Positions 33,423-44,182 of a stretch of 64,000 nucleotides of DNA are shown here, piece after piece. The translations under genes and the position numbers were made by a program. Each line of letters begins with the position of its first letter. Position 1 is the first letter of the stretch. Below the pieces are notes generated by a model, which was not told where the DNA came from, did not search any database, and worked only from the letters and a program-made list of their open reading frames with translations. Source of the stretch: Cryoendolithus antarcticus (Eukaryota > Ascomycota > Dothideomycetes > Cladosporiales > Cladosporiaceae); assembly GCA_002077065.1 (NCBI GenBank), contig NAJO01000006.1:372001-436000 (forward strand), written 5' to 3'.

Positions 33423-34148
33423 CTACTTCCCATCCTCTTTATCCTTTCCACCACTCTTCTCTCTCGCCCTCTCCTTTTCCTCCACACTCCCGCCTTCGGC
33501 CTTCTCCTCCTCTTCCCTTCTCTTCACACTTCCCTCCGTCTCCTTCAAACCCGCCTCCCCTTCGTCGTCACCCTCAACAAACTCGAAAGTCCTCCATTCC
33601 GCCTCCCTCCACCAGCCCGTAGTCTGCTCCCCATTCTCATTCACATCACCCGTGATATAATGGTTGAAGAAGCCGTGACTGACAAGCACGATTTCCCGCT
33701 CGTCCCTCGCGCGGATCCAAGCCCTGAGCTTCCTCGCCCGAGCAGCGAGCGCAAGGGGTGAGATCTCAAAGTCACCTTCATGTCGAGTCCAGCCGTGCTT
33801 CACATGATCGAAGTCCACGCCGTATCCGAACTCCCCTTGCAGAACCTCGATCTCTGAGCCCGTGTCACAGGGATCTGCGCTTGCTTCCTCGGCGTATGGC
33901 ATCGCGATGATCTTCAGCTTCCGGGTCTCGATCGCAGGACTGAAGGTCGTCTGGCAGGTCTGCAGGGCGCGCCGAAGGGGCGAGGCGAGCAGCAGCTCAA
34001 CGCTATCGTGGTGGGGAAAGGCGTCTCGACGATATGCGCATTGCGAGAAGCCGTGGGGTGTTAGGTGGGGATCGTGGAGGGAATGGCCTTCGGGGGAGGT
34101 GGAGTGGTAGCCTTGGGCGTGGCGGAGGAGGTGGAGGGTTGGTGGCAT
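33423..34148 (-). CDS. Histidine phosphatase (phosphoglycerate mutase-like) family protein
   Basis: 241 residues, ATG 34148. It opens with LHLLRHAQGYH, the RH[G/A] catalytic motif of the branch-1 histidine phosphatase superfamily. LLLASPLRRALQTCQTTF (the second active-site Arg) and VLVSHGFFNHYITG (the second catalytic His) follow. The C-terminal 45 residues are a Glu/Lys-rich low-complexity tail outside the fold. Members include sugar-phosphate and protein phosphatases; the substrate cannot be told from the sequence. No signal peptide, so probably cytosolic. Confidence 0.86.
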   Translation of the reverse strand: MPPTLHLLRHAQGYHSTSPEGHSLHDPHLTPHGFSQCAYRRDAFPHHDSVELLLASPLRRALQTCQTTFSPAIETRKLKIIAMPYAEEASADPCDTGSEIEVLQGEFGYGVDFDHVKHGWTRHEGDFEISPLALAARARKLRAWIRARDEREIVLVSHGFFNHYITGDVNENGEQTTGWWREAEWRTFEFVEGDDEGEAGLKETEGSVKRREEEEKAEGGSVEEKERAREKSGGKDKEDGK

Positions 34149-34771
34149 TGTAATTCAACAATACGGTAGGATGGGGCACAATGAGGGTTCAGAGACTGGC
34201 GGATGGGGTAGATGGCAATGGAAGGGAGAGGAGAATTAAGAGGATACTTAGCTGCGTCGTGTGAGCTACAGTCTATGCGAGATGATCTGGGGCGGATGTT
34301 GGGTGGGTTGGGTTAAAAGTATATCGCGCATGCGAAGCAATCAATATTGGTTATTCGAATGCGCTCATAATGGCATTGGGTTCGTGTTCGTCATCGTGCA
34401 TGATAACTTTGAGCTTGCATGTGCCTCTGAGCTCCTACTTCGAGGTCTGCGGTAGACGACCTCATCTCCTGCAACGATGCTCGACGAATCCATTGAATGT
34501 TTGCAGTGTCACCTGCGTTCACGTGAATCTTCTAGGTTCCAACTCCGCAAACTCAGAACATCTTGTCACACGTCTGAGGTGGCGTTTTCGAGTGCCTCCA
34601 CGGTCTGCTCACCGTCTTTACGTGAGCACGAGGGGAAAACACATATGGCGCTCAGCACCTAGCGAGTCTACGAGAATCTCTAAGATGCGCTCAATGATTC
34701 GTCCTCCCATGCAAGTGCGGTTTCGTTGTGTGACATGTTAAGCCGTCAGCCCTCACCCTGACACTCAAGTC
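34149..34771. other. Intergenic, no feature seen
   Basis: 623 bp between tandem minus-strand genes. No coding signal is supported. Confidence 0.4.
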
Positions 34772-36010
34772 TCACGTATTGCCATTCGGCTCCTTCACCC
34801 GCCCCACACTGACCTCCAACGCTCCCTCCCCTTCTACATGCCCGTCAGGCTTCACCTCCACCGCCCCAGCACCTGGGAACCTACTCCCCAGATTCTTCTC
34901 CTTCTTCTTTTTCTTTTCCGGCGCAGGAGGAGGCGGGTACCCGCGTTTCTCCACCGCCTGCCATTCCTCACTTCCCTCGTAGGCCTTTCGTATGGGTGCC
35001 AAAATCTCCAGCAGCGCTTCCGTGACAGCGGGTTTGAGCGCTTGCGGCTGCAGCACGTCGGCGAGGTAGTCGGCTTTCAGCTTGTCGATGGATGTGTAGA
35101 CTAGGGGTTCTGCGTCTCGTCGTGGAATGGAGATTGAAGGCGTAGAGTCCGGAGAGCGCAGAGCTGAGGCAGGGAGCAGCACGTGCTCGACGAAGGAGAC
35201 GACACCGTTGCCTTCGACTTGCTTTGGAGGGCAGAACGCTTTCTTCAGCTTCTTGCGCACGATTTCTGGGGGATCTAGGATATCGATCTTGGAGTCTGGG
35301 TCGGAGGAGGACATTTTGCCTCCTTCTTGTAGGCCTGGTATCAAGGGGTTCATCAGATGCGCGCGTTTCCTGTAGCCTATCCGGGGCAGAACCTCGACGG
35401 CCAGCGTAAAGATTTTACGCTGATCGACGCCGCCGAATTGCGCGTCAACGTCTAGGTATTCCTCATCGAGGGCTTGCATGACGGGGTAAATTTGCGAGGA
35501 AAGCGGCGGAGCGTCGACTTGTTTAACGACTTCGGACCCGGCTTTCGTGGCGTCGTGGCCGGAGACGCAGGTGCTCAGTCGAAGTAGATCGAACGGGTAG
35601 CCTTTGAATGGATCTTTCGGATCAGAGCCACGAGTCTGATAATCCGACCCCGTCACGAATTTCAACCTGCTCACATCGACGTTCACGGCTTTCAGAATCT
35701 CGGTCACAGCGAAGCGGTAGTACCCCACTCGCTCCTTCACGAGTTCGATCGGCGCTTTGAGGTTATCGAGGAAGCCGTGCACGTCTGCTAGCAGGACTGT
35801 GACTTCGCAGCCGGCGGCGAGGAACTGGGCGATTTTGAGCATGGGGACGAAGTAGCCGCAGTGGGGTTTTCCAGTCGTTGCTGTGCCCCAGTAGATTTTA
35901 AGGGGGCTTTCGTTCTTGGTAAGAATCTCTTGGATGATTTCCGGGTTGAGGACTTCTTGGAGGTTGGAGGTTATGAGGGTCATTTTCTGGTCTGCTGTTT
36001 GGGACGCCAT
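34772..36010 (-). CDS. TYS1: Tyrosyl-tRNA synthetase, cytoplasmic
   Basis: 412 residues from ATG 36010. The frame extends upstream, but that part has no family likeness. Class I landmarks are present: YWGTATTGKPHCGYF, in which the HIGH equivalent is degenerate as in eukaryotic TyrRS; LLADVHGFLDNLKAP; the tyrosine site DAQFGGVDQRKIF; and the KMSSS loop (EGGKMSSSDPDSKI). The C-terminus carries a Lys-rich run (EKKKKKEKN) typical of the tRNA-binding tail of the fungal cytosolic enzyme. No intron. Head to head with the PXA-PX gene. Confidence 0.95.
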   Translation of the reverse strand: MASQTADQKMTLITSNLQEVLNPEIIQEILTKNESPLKIYWGTATTGKPHCGYFVPMLKIAQFLAAGCEVTVLLADVHGFLDNLKAPIELVKERVGYYRFAVTEILKAVNVDVSRLKFVTGSDYQTRGSDPKDPFKGYPFDLLRLSTCVSGHDATKAGSEVVKQVDAPPLSSQIYPVMQALDEEYLDVDAQFGGVDQRKIFTLAVEVLPRIGYRKRAHLMNPLIPGLQEGGKMSSSDPDSKIDILDPPEIVRKKLKKAFCPPKQVEGNGVVSFVEHVLLPASALRSPDSTPSISIPRRDAEPLVYTSIDKLKADYLADVLQPQALKPAVTEALLEILAPIRKAYEGSEEWQAVEKRGYPPPPAPEKKKKKEKNLGSRFPGAGAVEVKPDGHVEGEGALEVSVGRVKEPNGNT

Positions 36011-36367
36011 GGTGGGAGGGGTTTGGGCCAAGTGGCCGGTATCATGAAGATTCAACGGGCTCCTGGATCCTCGAGTGTCTTTCTGTGGTGTCTGGGACGC
36101 GGGCGTCACTTGTATGCCGGAATGCTTTTCGTATTGTTGTCCCAAAACTTTGTCTTGTCGTGACTCAAAGCCGATGCCACATGCTTGTCGACGCCAAGAC
36201 CTGACTTCGACGACAGGGGAGCATGCTTACTCGAGATCGCATATGTTTAGGACCCGTCTCCCTCAATCTCGAGTGAAGATTCCATGGCCACTAGGATCGT
36301 CCGGATCATGAGCGGCTGTTTCATGCGCAATATCGCAAGATGAGCGAGGGTGGCCAGCCACGCGACA
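36011..36367. promoter_or_regulatory. Bidirectional promoter of TYS1 and the PXA-PX gene, with two overlapping uORFs
   Basis: A 357-bp divergent region. On the plus strand two short upstream frames lead into the PXA-PX start: ATG 36308 to TGA 36343, and ATG 36340 to TGA 36375. The first stop overlaps the second start (ATGA), and the second frame runs over the main ATG at 36368 in another frame. If these lie in the 5' UTR they would lower main-frame translation. Confidence 0.45.
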
Positions 36368-39300
36368 ATGGATGATCAGGAGAAGCCGCTGCCCGTCAGC
36401 GACGTTACGCAAGATGCCTTCACGGCCGAAGTGGAGGCAGAAGACGAGATCAAGCCTAGTATCCTGAGCAACGCGGGTGTAGTACCAGCGACGGCGACGG
36501 ACAACACCAATTGGACTATTGCGTTACAACAGGTCACGGACAAAGCGCTGCACTTCCTCTCTACTGCGAGCAACGAGACCCTAGGCGCATGTCTGGTAGG
36601 CTTAAGCGCGACAACATACTTTGTGCTTGGTCGCGTCGGGCTGGTCGTGATCGGCATCGCTGGTGGGGTGGTGCTGCACGCGACTTGGGATGCCAGCTCT
36701 GGTCGCGGCGGTGATGGGGGAGGAGACATTCTACGACGCAAGGAGGCCGGCATCGAGGTGGCTAGGAGACTTCTCGACTTGCGGAGGACGAGTGAAGAAA
36801 CGGCAGAGCAGGACAAGGAAGATTCAAAGGTGTACGCCAACCAGCAACTGGACTTCTCCCGCTTCGAGCCCGAAACTGCCAAGGCACTGGACAACTTTGC
36901 GAACGCCGTGATCAAGGACTATGTCCACTACTGGTATGATCCAACGTTGCCGGGCGAGCTGTCATTCCCAGCCTCGTGCAAGCGGACTTTCGTTGCATTC
37001 CTGCTGTCACTCTCTGGTCATCTGGAAAGGAAGCGGCCCGCTGATACTCTCCTCGACTTCGTCACCAATGCCAGCAGCATCATCATTGTGTTTTTGAACG
37101 AGTTGTCGGCTGCACTCAATGCGTCCCCAAATGCGGCAGCGGAAGATGCAGTGGCTACTTATCTAAGGCTGAAACCAGACAGCAATCTTACTCACATCCT
37201 CGACGTCAAGTACCAAGACAGCAAGCTGAAAGCTGTGGCCGAAGATACTATCGAAGCATACCTGGATCCGAAAGCGTACAACTGCGCACCCGTACACTCG
37301 TTCTTGCGAGAGGTTCTTGCGCAGCTGGTGCTAGGTGCCACTGTCACGCTATGCTCACGACCGGAGTGGATCAATGAGTGGATCGTGTACGGTCTGGAGG
37401 AGTCGGAAACGACGAAGGAGGTCATGGAGCTTATGGATGCTGGCGTCGAAGGACGGCAAATCAACGCGACTTCACCGAAGACTGATGGCGCCCGCACAAA
37501 TCAGGCTGTCGCTAGTCGAAAGGAGAAGTCCGAACAGTCTCGATTGGACCTTGTGCACAAGCGACAGATCAGCCGAGCCGAAGAAGCGATGGACGAGGCA
37601 ATGAAGGAAGCTCAGAGGTTGACCCAACTCATGATTGAAGAAGATCAACGGCAGAGTAATGAGGGTCATCGTAGTCTGACGACTGCCAACAGCAGCGGTG
37701 AAGACGTGTCAGACCTATCCGGGACTCATGGTGCACCAACACCCACATCAAGTGACAGTGATCGAGATCGACAAGAGCGGACCGTGTACTCGACAGACGA
37801 ATCCAGTTTTGCAAGTCCATCCAGATCCGCGACTGATCCCAGGCCAGTAACACCGACCTCGAAACAGCCATTCACTACCTTCGACCAGCTACTACCCGCC
37901 GCACAGCCAACAGCACTGAGCGAATCACCTGTCAGGGCACCGAAGGAGCAGCCGCAATTTACACTGCATAACGCCATCATCTCCATATTCGATGACTCTG
38001 TACCTGGTGATCGCAGTACGATCAAGAGCAAGCCCACTGTCGACTATATGATCCAGATTGAACCCTCATCTTCCGCATACCCTGGCTGGATGATTCCTCG
38101 CAAGTATGCTGACTTCGAAGTCTTGCATGAGGTACTTCGTCGACTAAGTGTAATCACGGGTGCCAAGTTCACTGAGTCGCATTCTGATTTGCCAAGATGG
38201 AGAGGAAATACCAAGGCTGCGTTACGAACGGACTTGGAGAAGTATCTTACTGCTGCAGTACGCTTCCCGACACTCGCAGAAAGTGAGGGGATGAAGCGCT
38301 TCCTGGAGAAAGAGAATGCCAGCACGAGATCGCCGGGCGAGAAAGGCAAGCCGTTCGGCTGGCCGACACCCGAGACCTTTGGCAAGTTTGGTGGTAACAT
38401 GATCGATGTACTGGCGAAGGCACCCAAAGATGTCGCTGGCGGAGTGGCCGGCGGTGGCAAAGCATTCTTCGGCAATGTTGCTGGCTTGGTCGGTGGCAAG
38501 CGACCAGGTGCTGCGCAGTCTGCTGTACCCCAGCCGAGCGTAGCCCAAGCCACTCGTCCGGAGCACAAGACGAACCCAAGCATGGGCCAAGCATTCCTGA
38601 CTGACACTTATCTCGGCTCGATGAGCTCGGCCAAACAAAGCGAAGAGTCCGTGCGATCGATGTCGACCACTTCACTCGAGCGTACTGGCAGTACAACGAC
38701 AATGAGCAGTGCAAGATCTTCACGTCGAGCGCAGGCACCATCGCAACGCACAAGCGGCGAGTCGAGTCGACCTGCTTCCATCATGTCACCATCCGCCCCT
38801 CCAGTGCCACGAGAAGCGGCAGCTGCGGTAGAAGAGACTTTCAATTTGCCTCCACCGCCATCAGACATCACAGATGACTACGGCTCCCCTGCTCGACCTG
38901 CAAGAGCAAGCATCGACACCTTCCGATCCTCCAATCTCGATCAAAGCTTAACAGCTTCAGCTGACCTCGAACGCCCCCTGCCGGCCACCCCAGCACCCGG
39001 ACCTTCAACCCCACCAAAGCCCAAGACAAAGCCTCCTATCACCGAGCAAGAAACTGCTGTAGCGGTGGAGCTCATCTTCGCCGTAATCACCGAACTCTAC
39101 ACTCTCAGCTCCGCCTGGCAAATCCGCCGCACGCTCCTCGCAGCAGCCAAGGCCTTCCTCCTCCGTCCCGGAAACCCACAATTAGCCAGCATCCGCGACC
39201 TCTTGCAAACTTCCCTCCTGGACTCGAATCTTTCCGACGCTGGCGTGGCAGCCCACCTACAGAAGTTGCGCGAAAATGCGTTGCCTACAGCTGAGGAGCT

Positions 39301-39538
39301 GGAGATCTGGGCCAGGGACTACCCACCCAAAAGCGATGAGGAGAAGGAGGCGTTGAGAGTTAAAGCCAGGAGATTGCTAGTGCAGAAGGGCATGCCGCAG
39401 GCGCTCACAAGTGTCATGGGGCTTGCTGCTAGCGGGGAGGCGTTGGGGAAGGTCTTTGATTGTCTGCAGATTCCGGAGGTGTCAAGGGGGTTAATCTTTG
39501 GGCTGTTCTTGCAGGCGCTAAAGGTGATGACGCATTGA
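36368..39538 (+). CDS. PXA-PX-nexin C membrane-anchored sorting nexin (Mdm1/SNX13-like)
   Basis: 1056 residues from ATG 36368; the in-frame triplet at 36350 is a GTG. One or two membrane segments at about residues 72-104 (FVLGRVGLVVIGIAGGVVLH) are followed by a PXA domain (about 165-365, starting DFSRFEPETAKALDNFANAV). After a coiled, charged linker comes a PX domain (about 530-647, with IPRKYADFEVLHEVLRRL), then a Ser-rich stretch, and a C-terminal nexin domain (from about 890). I see no RGS domain, unlike SNX13/14. Yeast Mdm1 tethers ER to vacuole and lipid droplets, so an ER contact-site role is the best guess. Confidence 0.87.
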   Translation: MDDQEKPLPVSDVTQDAFTAEVEAEDEIKPSILSNAGVVPATATDNTNWTIALQQVTDKALHFLSTASNETLGACLVGLSATTYFVLGRVGLVVIGIAGGVVLHATWDASSGRGGDGGGDILRRKEAGIEVARRLLDLRRTSEETAEQDKEDSKVYANQQLDFSRFEPETAKALDNFANAVIKDYVHYWYDPTLPGELSFPASCKRTFVAFLLSLSGHLERKRPADTLLDFVTNASSIIIVFLNELSAALNASPNAAAEDAVATYLRLKPDSNLTHILDVKYQDSKLKAVAEDTIEAYLDPKAYNCAPVHSFLREVLAQLVLGATVTLCSRPEWINEWIVYGLEESETTKEVMELMDAGVEGRQINATSPKTDGARTNQAVASRKEKSEQSRLDLVHKRQISRAEEAMDEAMKEAQRLTQLMIEEDQRQSNEGHRSLTTANSSGEDVSDLSGTHGAPTPTSSDSDRDRQERTVYSTDESSFASPSRSATDPRPVTPTSKQPFTTFDQLLPAAQPTALSESPVRAPKEQPQFTLHNAIISIFDDSVPGDRSTIKSKPTVDYMIQIEPSSSAYPGWMIPRKYADFEVLHEVLRRLSVITGAKFTESHSDLPRWRGNTKAALRTDLEKYLTAAVRFPTLAESEGMKRFLEKENASTRSPGEKGKPFGWPTPETFGKFGGNMIDVLAKAPKDVAGGVAGGGKAFFGNVAGLVGGKRPGAAQSAVPQPSVAQATRPEHKTNPSMGQAFLTDTYLGSMSSAKQSEESVRSMSTTSLERTGSTTTMSSARSSRRAQAPSQRTSGESSRPASIMSPSAPPVPREAAAAVEETFNLPPPPSDITDDYGSPARPARASIDTFRSSNLDQSLTASADLERPLPATPAPGPSTPPKPKTKPPITEQETAVAVELIFAVITELYTLSSAWQIRRTLLAAAKAFLLRPGNPQLASIRDLLQTSLLDSNLSDAGVAAHLQKLRENALPTAEELEIWARDYPPKSDEEKEALRVKARRLLVQKGMPQALTSVMGLAASGEALGKVFDCLQIPEVSRGLIFGLFLQALKVMTH

Positions 39539-40306
39539 TTACTGGAGGCCATGGGAATGCTTTGTTTGAAAGCAGTCTTTCTATGTGGGCTACAACGATA
39601 CGCGACTTATTCGCTTTGCCCCTGCATAAGAAGGCAGTAATGTTGCGCCTCAAACCGCAAGTGCTGTACTAGGCACCCTGCATGACTTTCTAGCAATGCT
39701 GCTCGCACTCAGAGGATCTGCAGGATAGCTCGGAAGCCACTAGACACGATATGCAAGCCAGCGGTGAGCAAAGGCGAGGGAACTTGCTGCACTGAATGGG
39801 CAAGCATGACACCGCAAACCGCCTATCTTGTGCTTTCACAGACACGAGACCAGGCAACGGACCACCAGCCGGCGCGATGCCATCCAAAGTGCGTCATTGC
39901 GAGAGTATCGCCGACGGAACAAAGCAAATCGAGGATACCAGAACCCCGGTCGCATGATTACCACGAGGGCAACAAAGAAGTCGCACATCGCGATTCAGCC
40001 TCGAACGTGGTAGGACAAAGGACCACGCGGATTGATGATGTCTGAGATGATGAGATGTAAGATTGTAGGTCAATGAGACAGAGTGTACGACGATTGCGTG
40101 TCTCGTGTGTCAGCATTCTCTTCTCGTAGTCCCCACTATCGGTGCAGTTGCTCGTACAACTGCGCTCTCGCATCACAGGTCTCTCGATACACAACTCGAC
40201 TCTTCTAGGCTTCGCCATCCTTGCTGAAACTCGAAGCTGGACTTCGTCCTCGCGCTCATTGCAAGCCCACAAGTTGCTGTCTCTAAGACTGACATACGAC
40301 GACAAC
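39539..40306. other. Intergenic, promoter of the Cys-rich gene
   Basis: 768 bp between two plus-strand genes. No coding signal was recognised. Confidence 0.4.
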
Positions 40307-41338
40307 ATGAAGCGCACAGCCCCGCTGCCTACGACACTTAATCTGGCATCAACACCCTTCCGCTCCTCCCGCCTCGCAGTGCCGCCCTCGCCCTTCTCCC
40401 CTCTCTTCCCCCTCTCGCCGCGCAAGCCCATCTTCCCTCCCTCTACCCACTCGCACAACCGCACTACCTCCCTCATCCTCCCACCACCGCCTCCTAACCC
40501 CCTCAAATGGCTCTGGCAGTGCCATCTCTGCTCCCGCATTTACGCGCTAGCCACAACACGCCGCTGTCTAGACGACGGCCACTACTTCTGCGCTGGAACA
40601 CCAGTCTGGAAACGGGATCGTAAGACCGGCAAGCGGAGCTGTAAGAAGGGTCGCGCGTGTGCTAGTGAATTTGATTACGCGGGCTGGAAAGCACGAGGCG
40701 AGTGGAGGGGAGATGTGGCCGGGCAGATTAGGGTGGCGAAGATGTTGAGGGGTGAGCAGATTGTAAGTGAAGTGGCCAGTTCTCCGACCAAAAGGGACTG
40801 CTGGGCGAACTGCGACTACCCTAGTGAGTGTCGGTGGGGGAAGCAGTTTGGGGTTGCGCAGGGCGGGACGCAGGACATCGGGGTCGCTATCACGACGCCG
40901 ATGGCTGTCGGCAAGCCGGCACCGCCGTCGAAGTCGTCCGACGACACCCTTGGCAACTCTACTGCTGCGCCAGACCTGCAAGATATCACGCTCCCGGATG
41001 CTCCGCCAGTGCCGGAACGAAAGCCGTCGCTCGATGACGTGGTGAGCAGTGCTCAGCGTCGCAAACGCCGCAGCCTGGGCGCGCCACCGAGCCCACTCGC
41101 CTCGCACCCACCTGCTTCAGAGCATGAGCTTGGGCCACTTATCGCACATGCTGTCAATCCACCCTCTCCAGAAGCTGATGGGGACTTTACTGATGAGCCC
41201 ACAGAGCACGACACATCCGCCCACGCACTGCAGAAGGCCTTCGACGAGTTCGAGCTTGACGTTCGAAAGGGTCTGGGAAAGGCTGGGGAGATCTGGAGTG
41301 GTTTCCTGACAGGAAGTAAAAGGAAGGGCAGCAGGTGA
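40307..41338 (+). CDS. Cys-rich conserved protein of unknown function, putative zinc-binding
   Basis: 343 residues from ATG 40307. After a Pro/Ser-rich N-terminus, residues about 65-190 carry ordered cysteines and histidines: LWQCHLCSRIYALATTRRCL, then DGHYFCAG, KKGRACASEFDYAGW and RDCWANCDYPSECRWG. The CxxC...C...HxxxC spacing suggests a structural zinc site. The C-terminal half is disordered, ending in a short helical segment (LQKAFDEFELDVRKGLGKAG). I recall it only as a conserved ascomycete hypothetical protein. Its stop is 41 bp from the stop of the converging regulator gene, which marks the edge of the catabolic cluster. Confidence 0.77.
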   Translation: MKRTAPLPTTLNLASTPFRSSRLAVPPSPFSPLFPLSPRKPIFPPSTHSHNRTTSLILPPPPPNPLKWLWQCHLCSRIYALATTRRCLDDGHYFCAGTPVWKRDRKTGKRSCKKGRACASEFDYAGWKARGEWRGDVAGQIRVAKMLRGEQIVSEVASSPTKRDCWANCDYPSECRWGKQFGVAQGGTQDIGVAITTPMAVGKPAPPSKSSDDTLGNSTAAPDLQDITLPDAPPVPERKPSLDDVVSSAQRRKRRSLGAPPSPLASHPPASEHELGPLIAHAVNPPSPEADGDFTDEPTEHDTSAHALQKAFDEFELDVRKGLGKAGEIWSGFLTGSKRKGSR

Positions 41339-41379
41339 CTTCTATAGACTACTCGAAATCGCCATCATCATAATCATAA

Positions 41380-44182
41380 TCATGACAGACTTTTCAGCAC
41401 CTTCATACCTTCATGTACCACAGCCCATCGCACTCCTCCTAGGTGAGCAGCAATGACATGCACTAGCCCGCGAGTGTCTAGCTTGCCAGTCAAGCGACTC
41501 AAGCCTTCCGGTCCTGCAGACGTCATGCTACTGACAAGAGCGTTCATAGAACGATCGTGCCGCTTCTCCGGCGCAGATATCTCGGCGGACGCAGTTCCGC
41601 CGTCTTCGTCGTTGGGTGCGCGGTGAAATGCCCAGCAGGTCAGTGTGGCAAGGTAGAGACACCATGGATAATGGAATGTCTGATCGGTGTCCCAGTCTTC
41701 CAAATGCGTCAGACCATCTCTGAGGAGGTGTGCGGCGTGTGAGGCGGCCACGGCGGCCTTTGGACCATCATCGCTGACCCATCGCTTGATTAGCTTCCGA
41801 GAGCGTTGATAGTCATGCGGTGCTACAGGCCGGCCGAGGATGTGCTTTGCTCCCGCATAGATCTGCAGATCTAGAAGTTCAACGTGGAGAATCAGCTGAG
41901 CTGCGTGGTAGATTGCTCGTGTACTGGTGCTGAAGCGGATGAAGTCTTCCTTCGCTGCAGGGCTGTTCCTGAGCTGTTTGGTCATGTCCATGCAGTATGC
42001 ATCGAAGTCCACTCTCCACATGTCGTAGGAAGCGCCGAGTCGCATTTGCCAGTCTGAGGTCGGTCCGCTCGAGCCTATACAAGCGATCAGCATGAGTGTC
42101 AGATCAGAATGATGAACATCACGTACCGAGGGATGTTTGATCTCGCCTTTTCAAGTCCCATGCAATGGACATCAAGCCATGCAGGATAAGCTGCCTTGAC
42201 AGTGCATTCAGCTCTGGCGTTGTCGCTGATGCATCGGGATTCATAAAAGTCTTCAACGTGGCCAAAAAGCGAGGCTCTGGGGTGCCTCCATATGTCGCCC
42301 ACTCTGCAGCAGTCTCAGCCTCCCATGCCGATGGATCGCACGGGAGTGAGGTCCGAAGCTCGAACGCGGACATGCATAGGCTCTGGGAGAAGAGCAGAGC
42401 ATGTTGCACGTCCCAGAGAAAACAGAGCAGCGCCAATCGTTTACGCTGCTCCATGTGCATCGCCTCTCGCCAGCGATCCTCGAGGCTCACAAGTATCTCC
42501 GACGTATGGGGAAATGCTCCAGCGCTTTGGCAATCGCTCCTTCGAATGAGGCTAAGTATGTCAGCGCAGGCTTATTCACGCACCTAGTGGAGCGATACAT
42601 ACTTGATCAGCATTCCATGGAAGAGATGACTCATGTCATGCTGCTTCTGACCAGCTCTGGACTTGCCGAAACACTCTGTGAGTAGGATGACTTGTAGCAT
42701 CGAGAGCTGAGGCGTAGCAGTGAAGGCCGGGCTCTGCAATATCTGAGTTCTCATGACATCGTGGATGCATACGGCAAGTCGGTGAGCTTCCTTGGAGCCA
42801 TAGGTGGCACCTAGAAGAAGGATCGACAGCAGAAGAAGTGGATCAACTGCACATGGGTTGAACGTCGCTCGATGGATCAAGGGATAGTGCTTGTTAAATC
42901 GCTCGAAGAAGCATTCGCAATATGCCTGCATTGATTCGAGTGAGAGAAGAGGATGGTCACCGGTCACTAGTGCGCCCTCTGGCGTTGTAGGGCGACTTTG
43001 CGCTATTACATCGAGTACGCGAGTCCGTGCGCGCTCATTCACGCCGGGTACACCTTGAACTGAATTCGTGGAGAAAGAGTGCATTGTGTGTCCGTTGTCA
43101 GGGGCAGAGAAGGCTGAGAGATTCTCGAAGCTCATCCGGTCCAGTCGAGGGCCAGGCACAGACTGCACTCGCGTTGATGGTCTCGCATGCCTCTCCTCGA
43201 TGTATTGTCCACTAGTCGGTGACACCTGCGCTGAAGTCCCAGGTTCCACGTGCGCATGAGAGGCGTCGAGGTTTGTGATAACATCATCGGTTTGCGATGT
43301 ATCACGCGAAGTCGTCGATCCAATGCCGTAATTTCCGCCCAGGTTTCGGTCAGATGAGAACTGCGATGATCCGGTCGTATCAGCCAAGCCATGGGCAAGA
43401 TTGCCGTTAGCAAATAGCCAGTTGTAGTTGCTCATGGTTGTGAAGGGCATATTGAATGAGCTTGCTGATATTCATATCAGTAGAGGCCAGTCGTAAGGAG
43501 CTTGGGTCACTTACCTGTATCTGACGAGAACATATCGTCCATGAGTACGTTACCGCGCGGCACAACAGAAGGCGCTGGAGCAACAGGTATATTCCACGGA
43601 ACGTCGGAGAAGAAGTCAAAGTCTTCCGAAAAGCTATCGCTGTTCTGCGGATCATTGAATACTTGCTGGAAGTCAAACGAGCTTGAGTCGAATGCAAAGT
43701 CATCGTCCTGAGCACAAACAACGTTGCTAGTAAGGGACGGTGGCGGCGAGATTGGCGACTTGAAGTTCTGTAAAGGCTGATCGTTTGGAACGATCATGAC
43801 AGCTTGAGGAACATGGTGCTCCGTTGGTACGACATCTGAGGTGGACTTGGGACGCTTCGTGACGAGGTTCCCCTCTGCGTCTCGCCATAGGCGCTTGCGA
43901 GTCGAGACGACACCCAAACCTTCGCCGCCAGCTTCCTCATCTTTCTGGCGATGCCGAGCGAGATGACGGTCTGAGCAGGTGGTCAGCAGAAGGTAGCAAT
44001 CGCATTGTTGACTTCATACCCAGCAAGTCGCGACGTTTGAAATGAGCGCTGCATCTCGGACACGTACTGTCACCAGTGGTATGGTTCAAGGTATGCCTCT
44101 GCAAGTGATCGGAACGCTGGAATGTCTTGCCGCAGCCATCCCAATTGCAGACGTGCATCTTGCCTCTTTGACGAGTGGGCAT
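41380..44182 (-). CDS. hxnR: HxnR-like regulator: two C2H2 fingers plus fungal-specific transcription factor domain
   Basis: Exons 44182-44020, 43970-43515, 43464-42603, 42551-42127 and 42074-41380 join in frame to about 866 residues. Finger 1 (C12, C17, H30, H34) has helix RSDHLQR. Finger 2 (C41, C44, H57, H61) has helix RRDLLDR, split by the first intron. An acidic, Ser-rich stretch follows, and then a Fungal_trans-type domain beginning near residue 375 (ESMQAYCECFFERFNKHYPL). In A. nidulans HxnR is the nicotinate-specific activator with this architecture. The identity rests on this layout plus the nine other hxn-type neighbours. One AGTGGGGGA element lies 200 bp upstream, suggesting autoregulation. 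Other fungal C2H2-Fungal_trans proteins share the layout. Confidence 0.85.
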
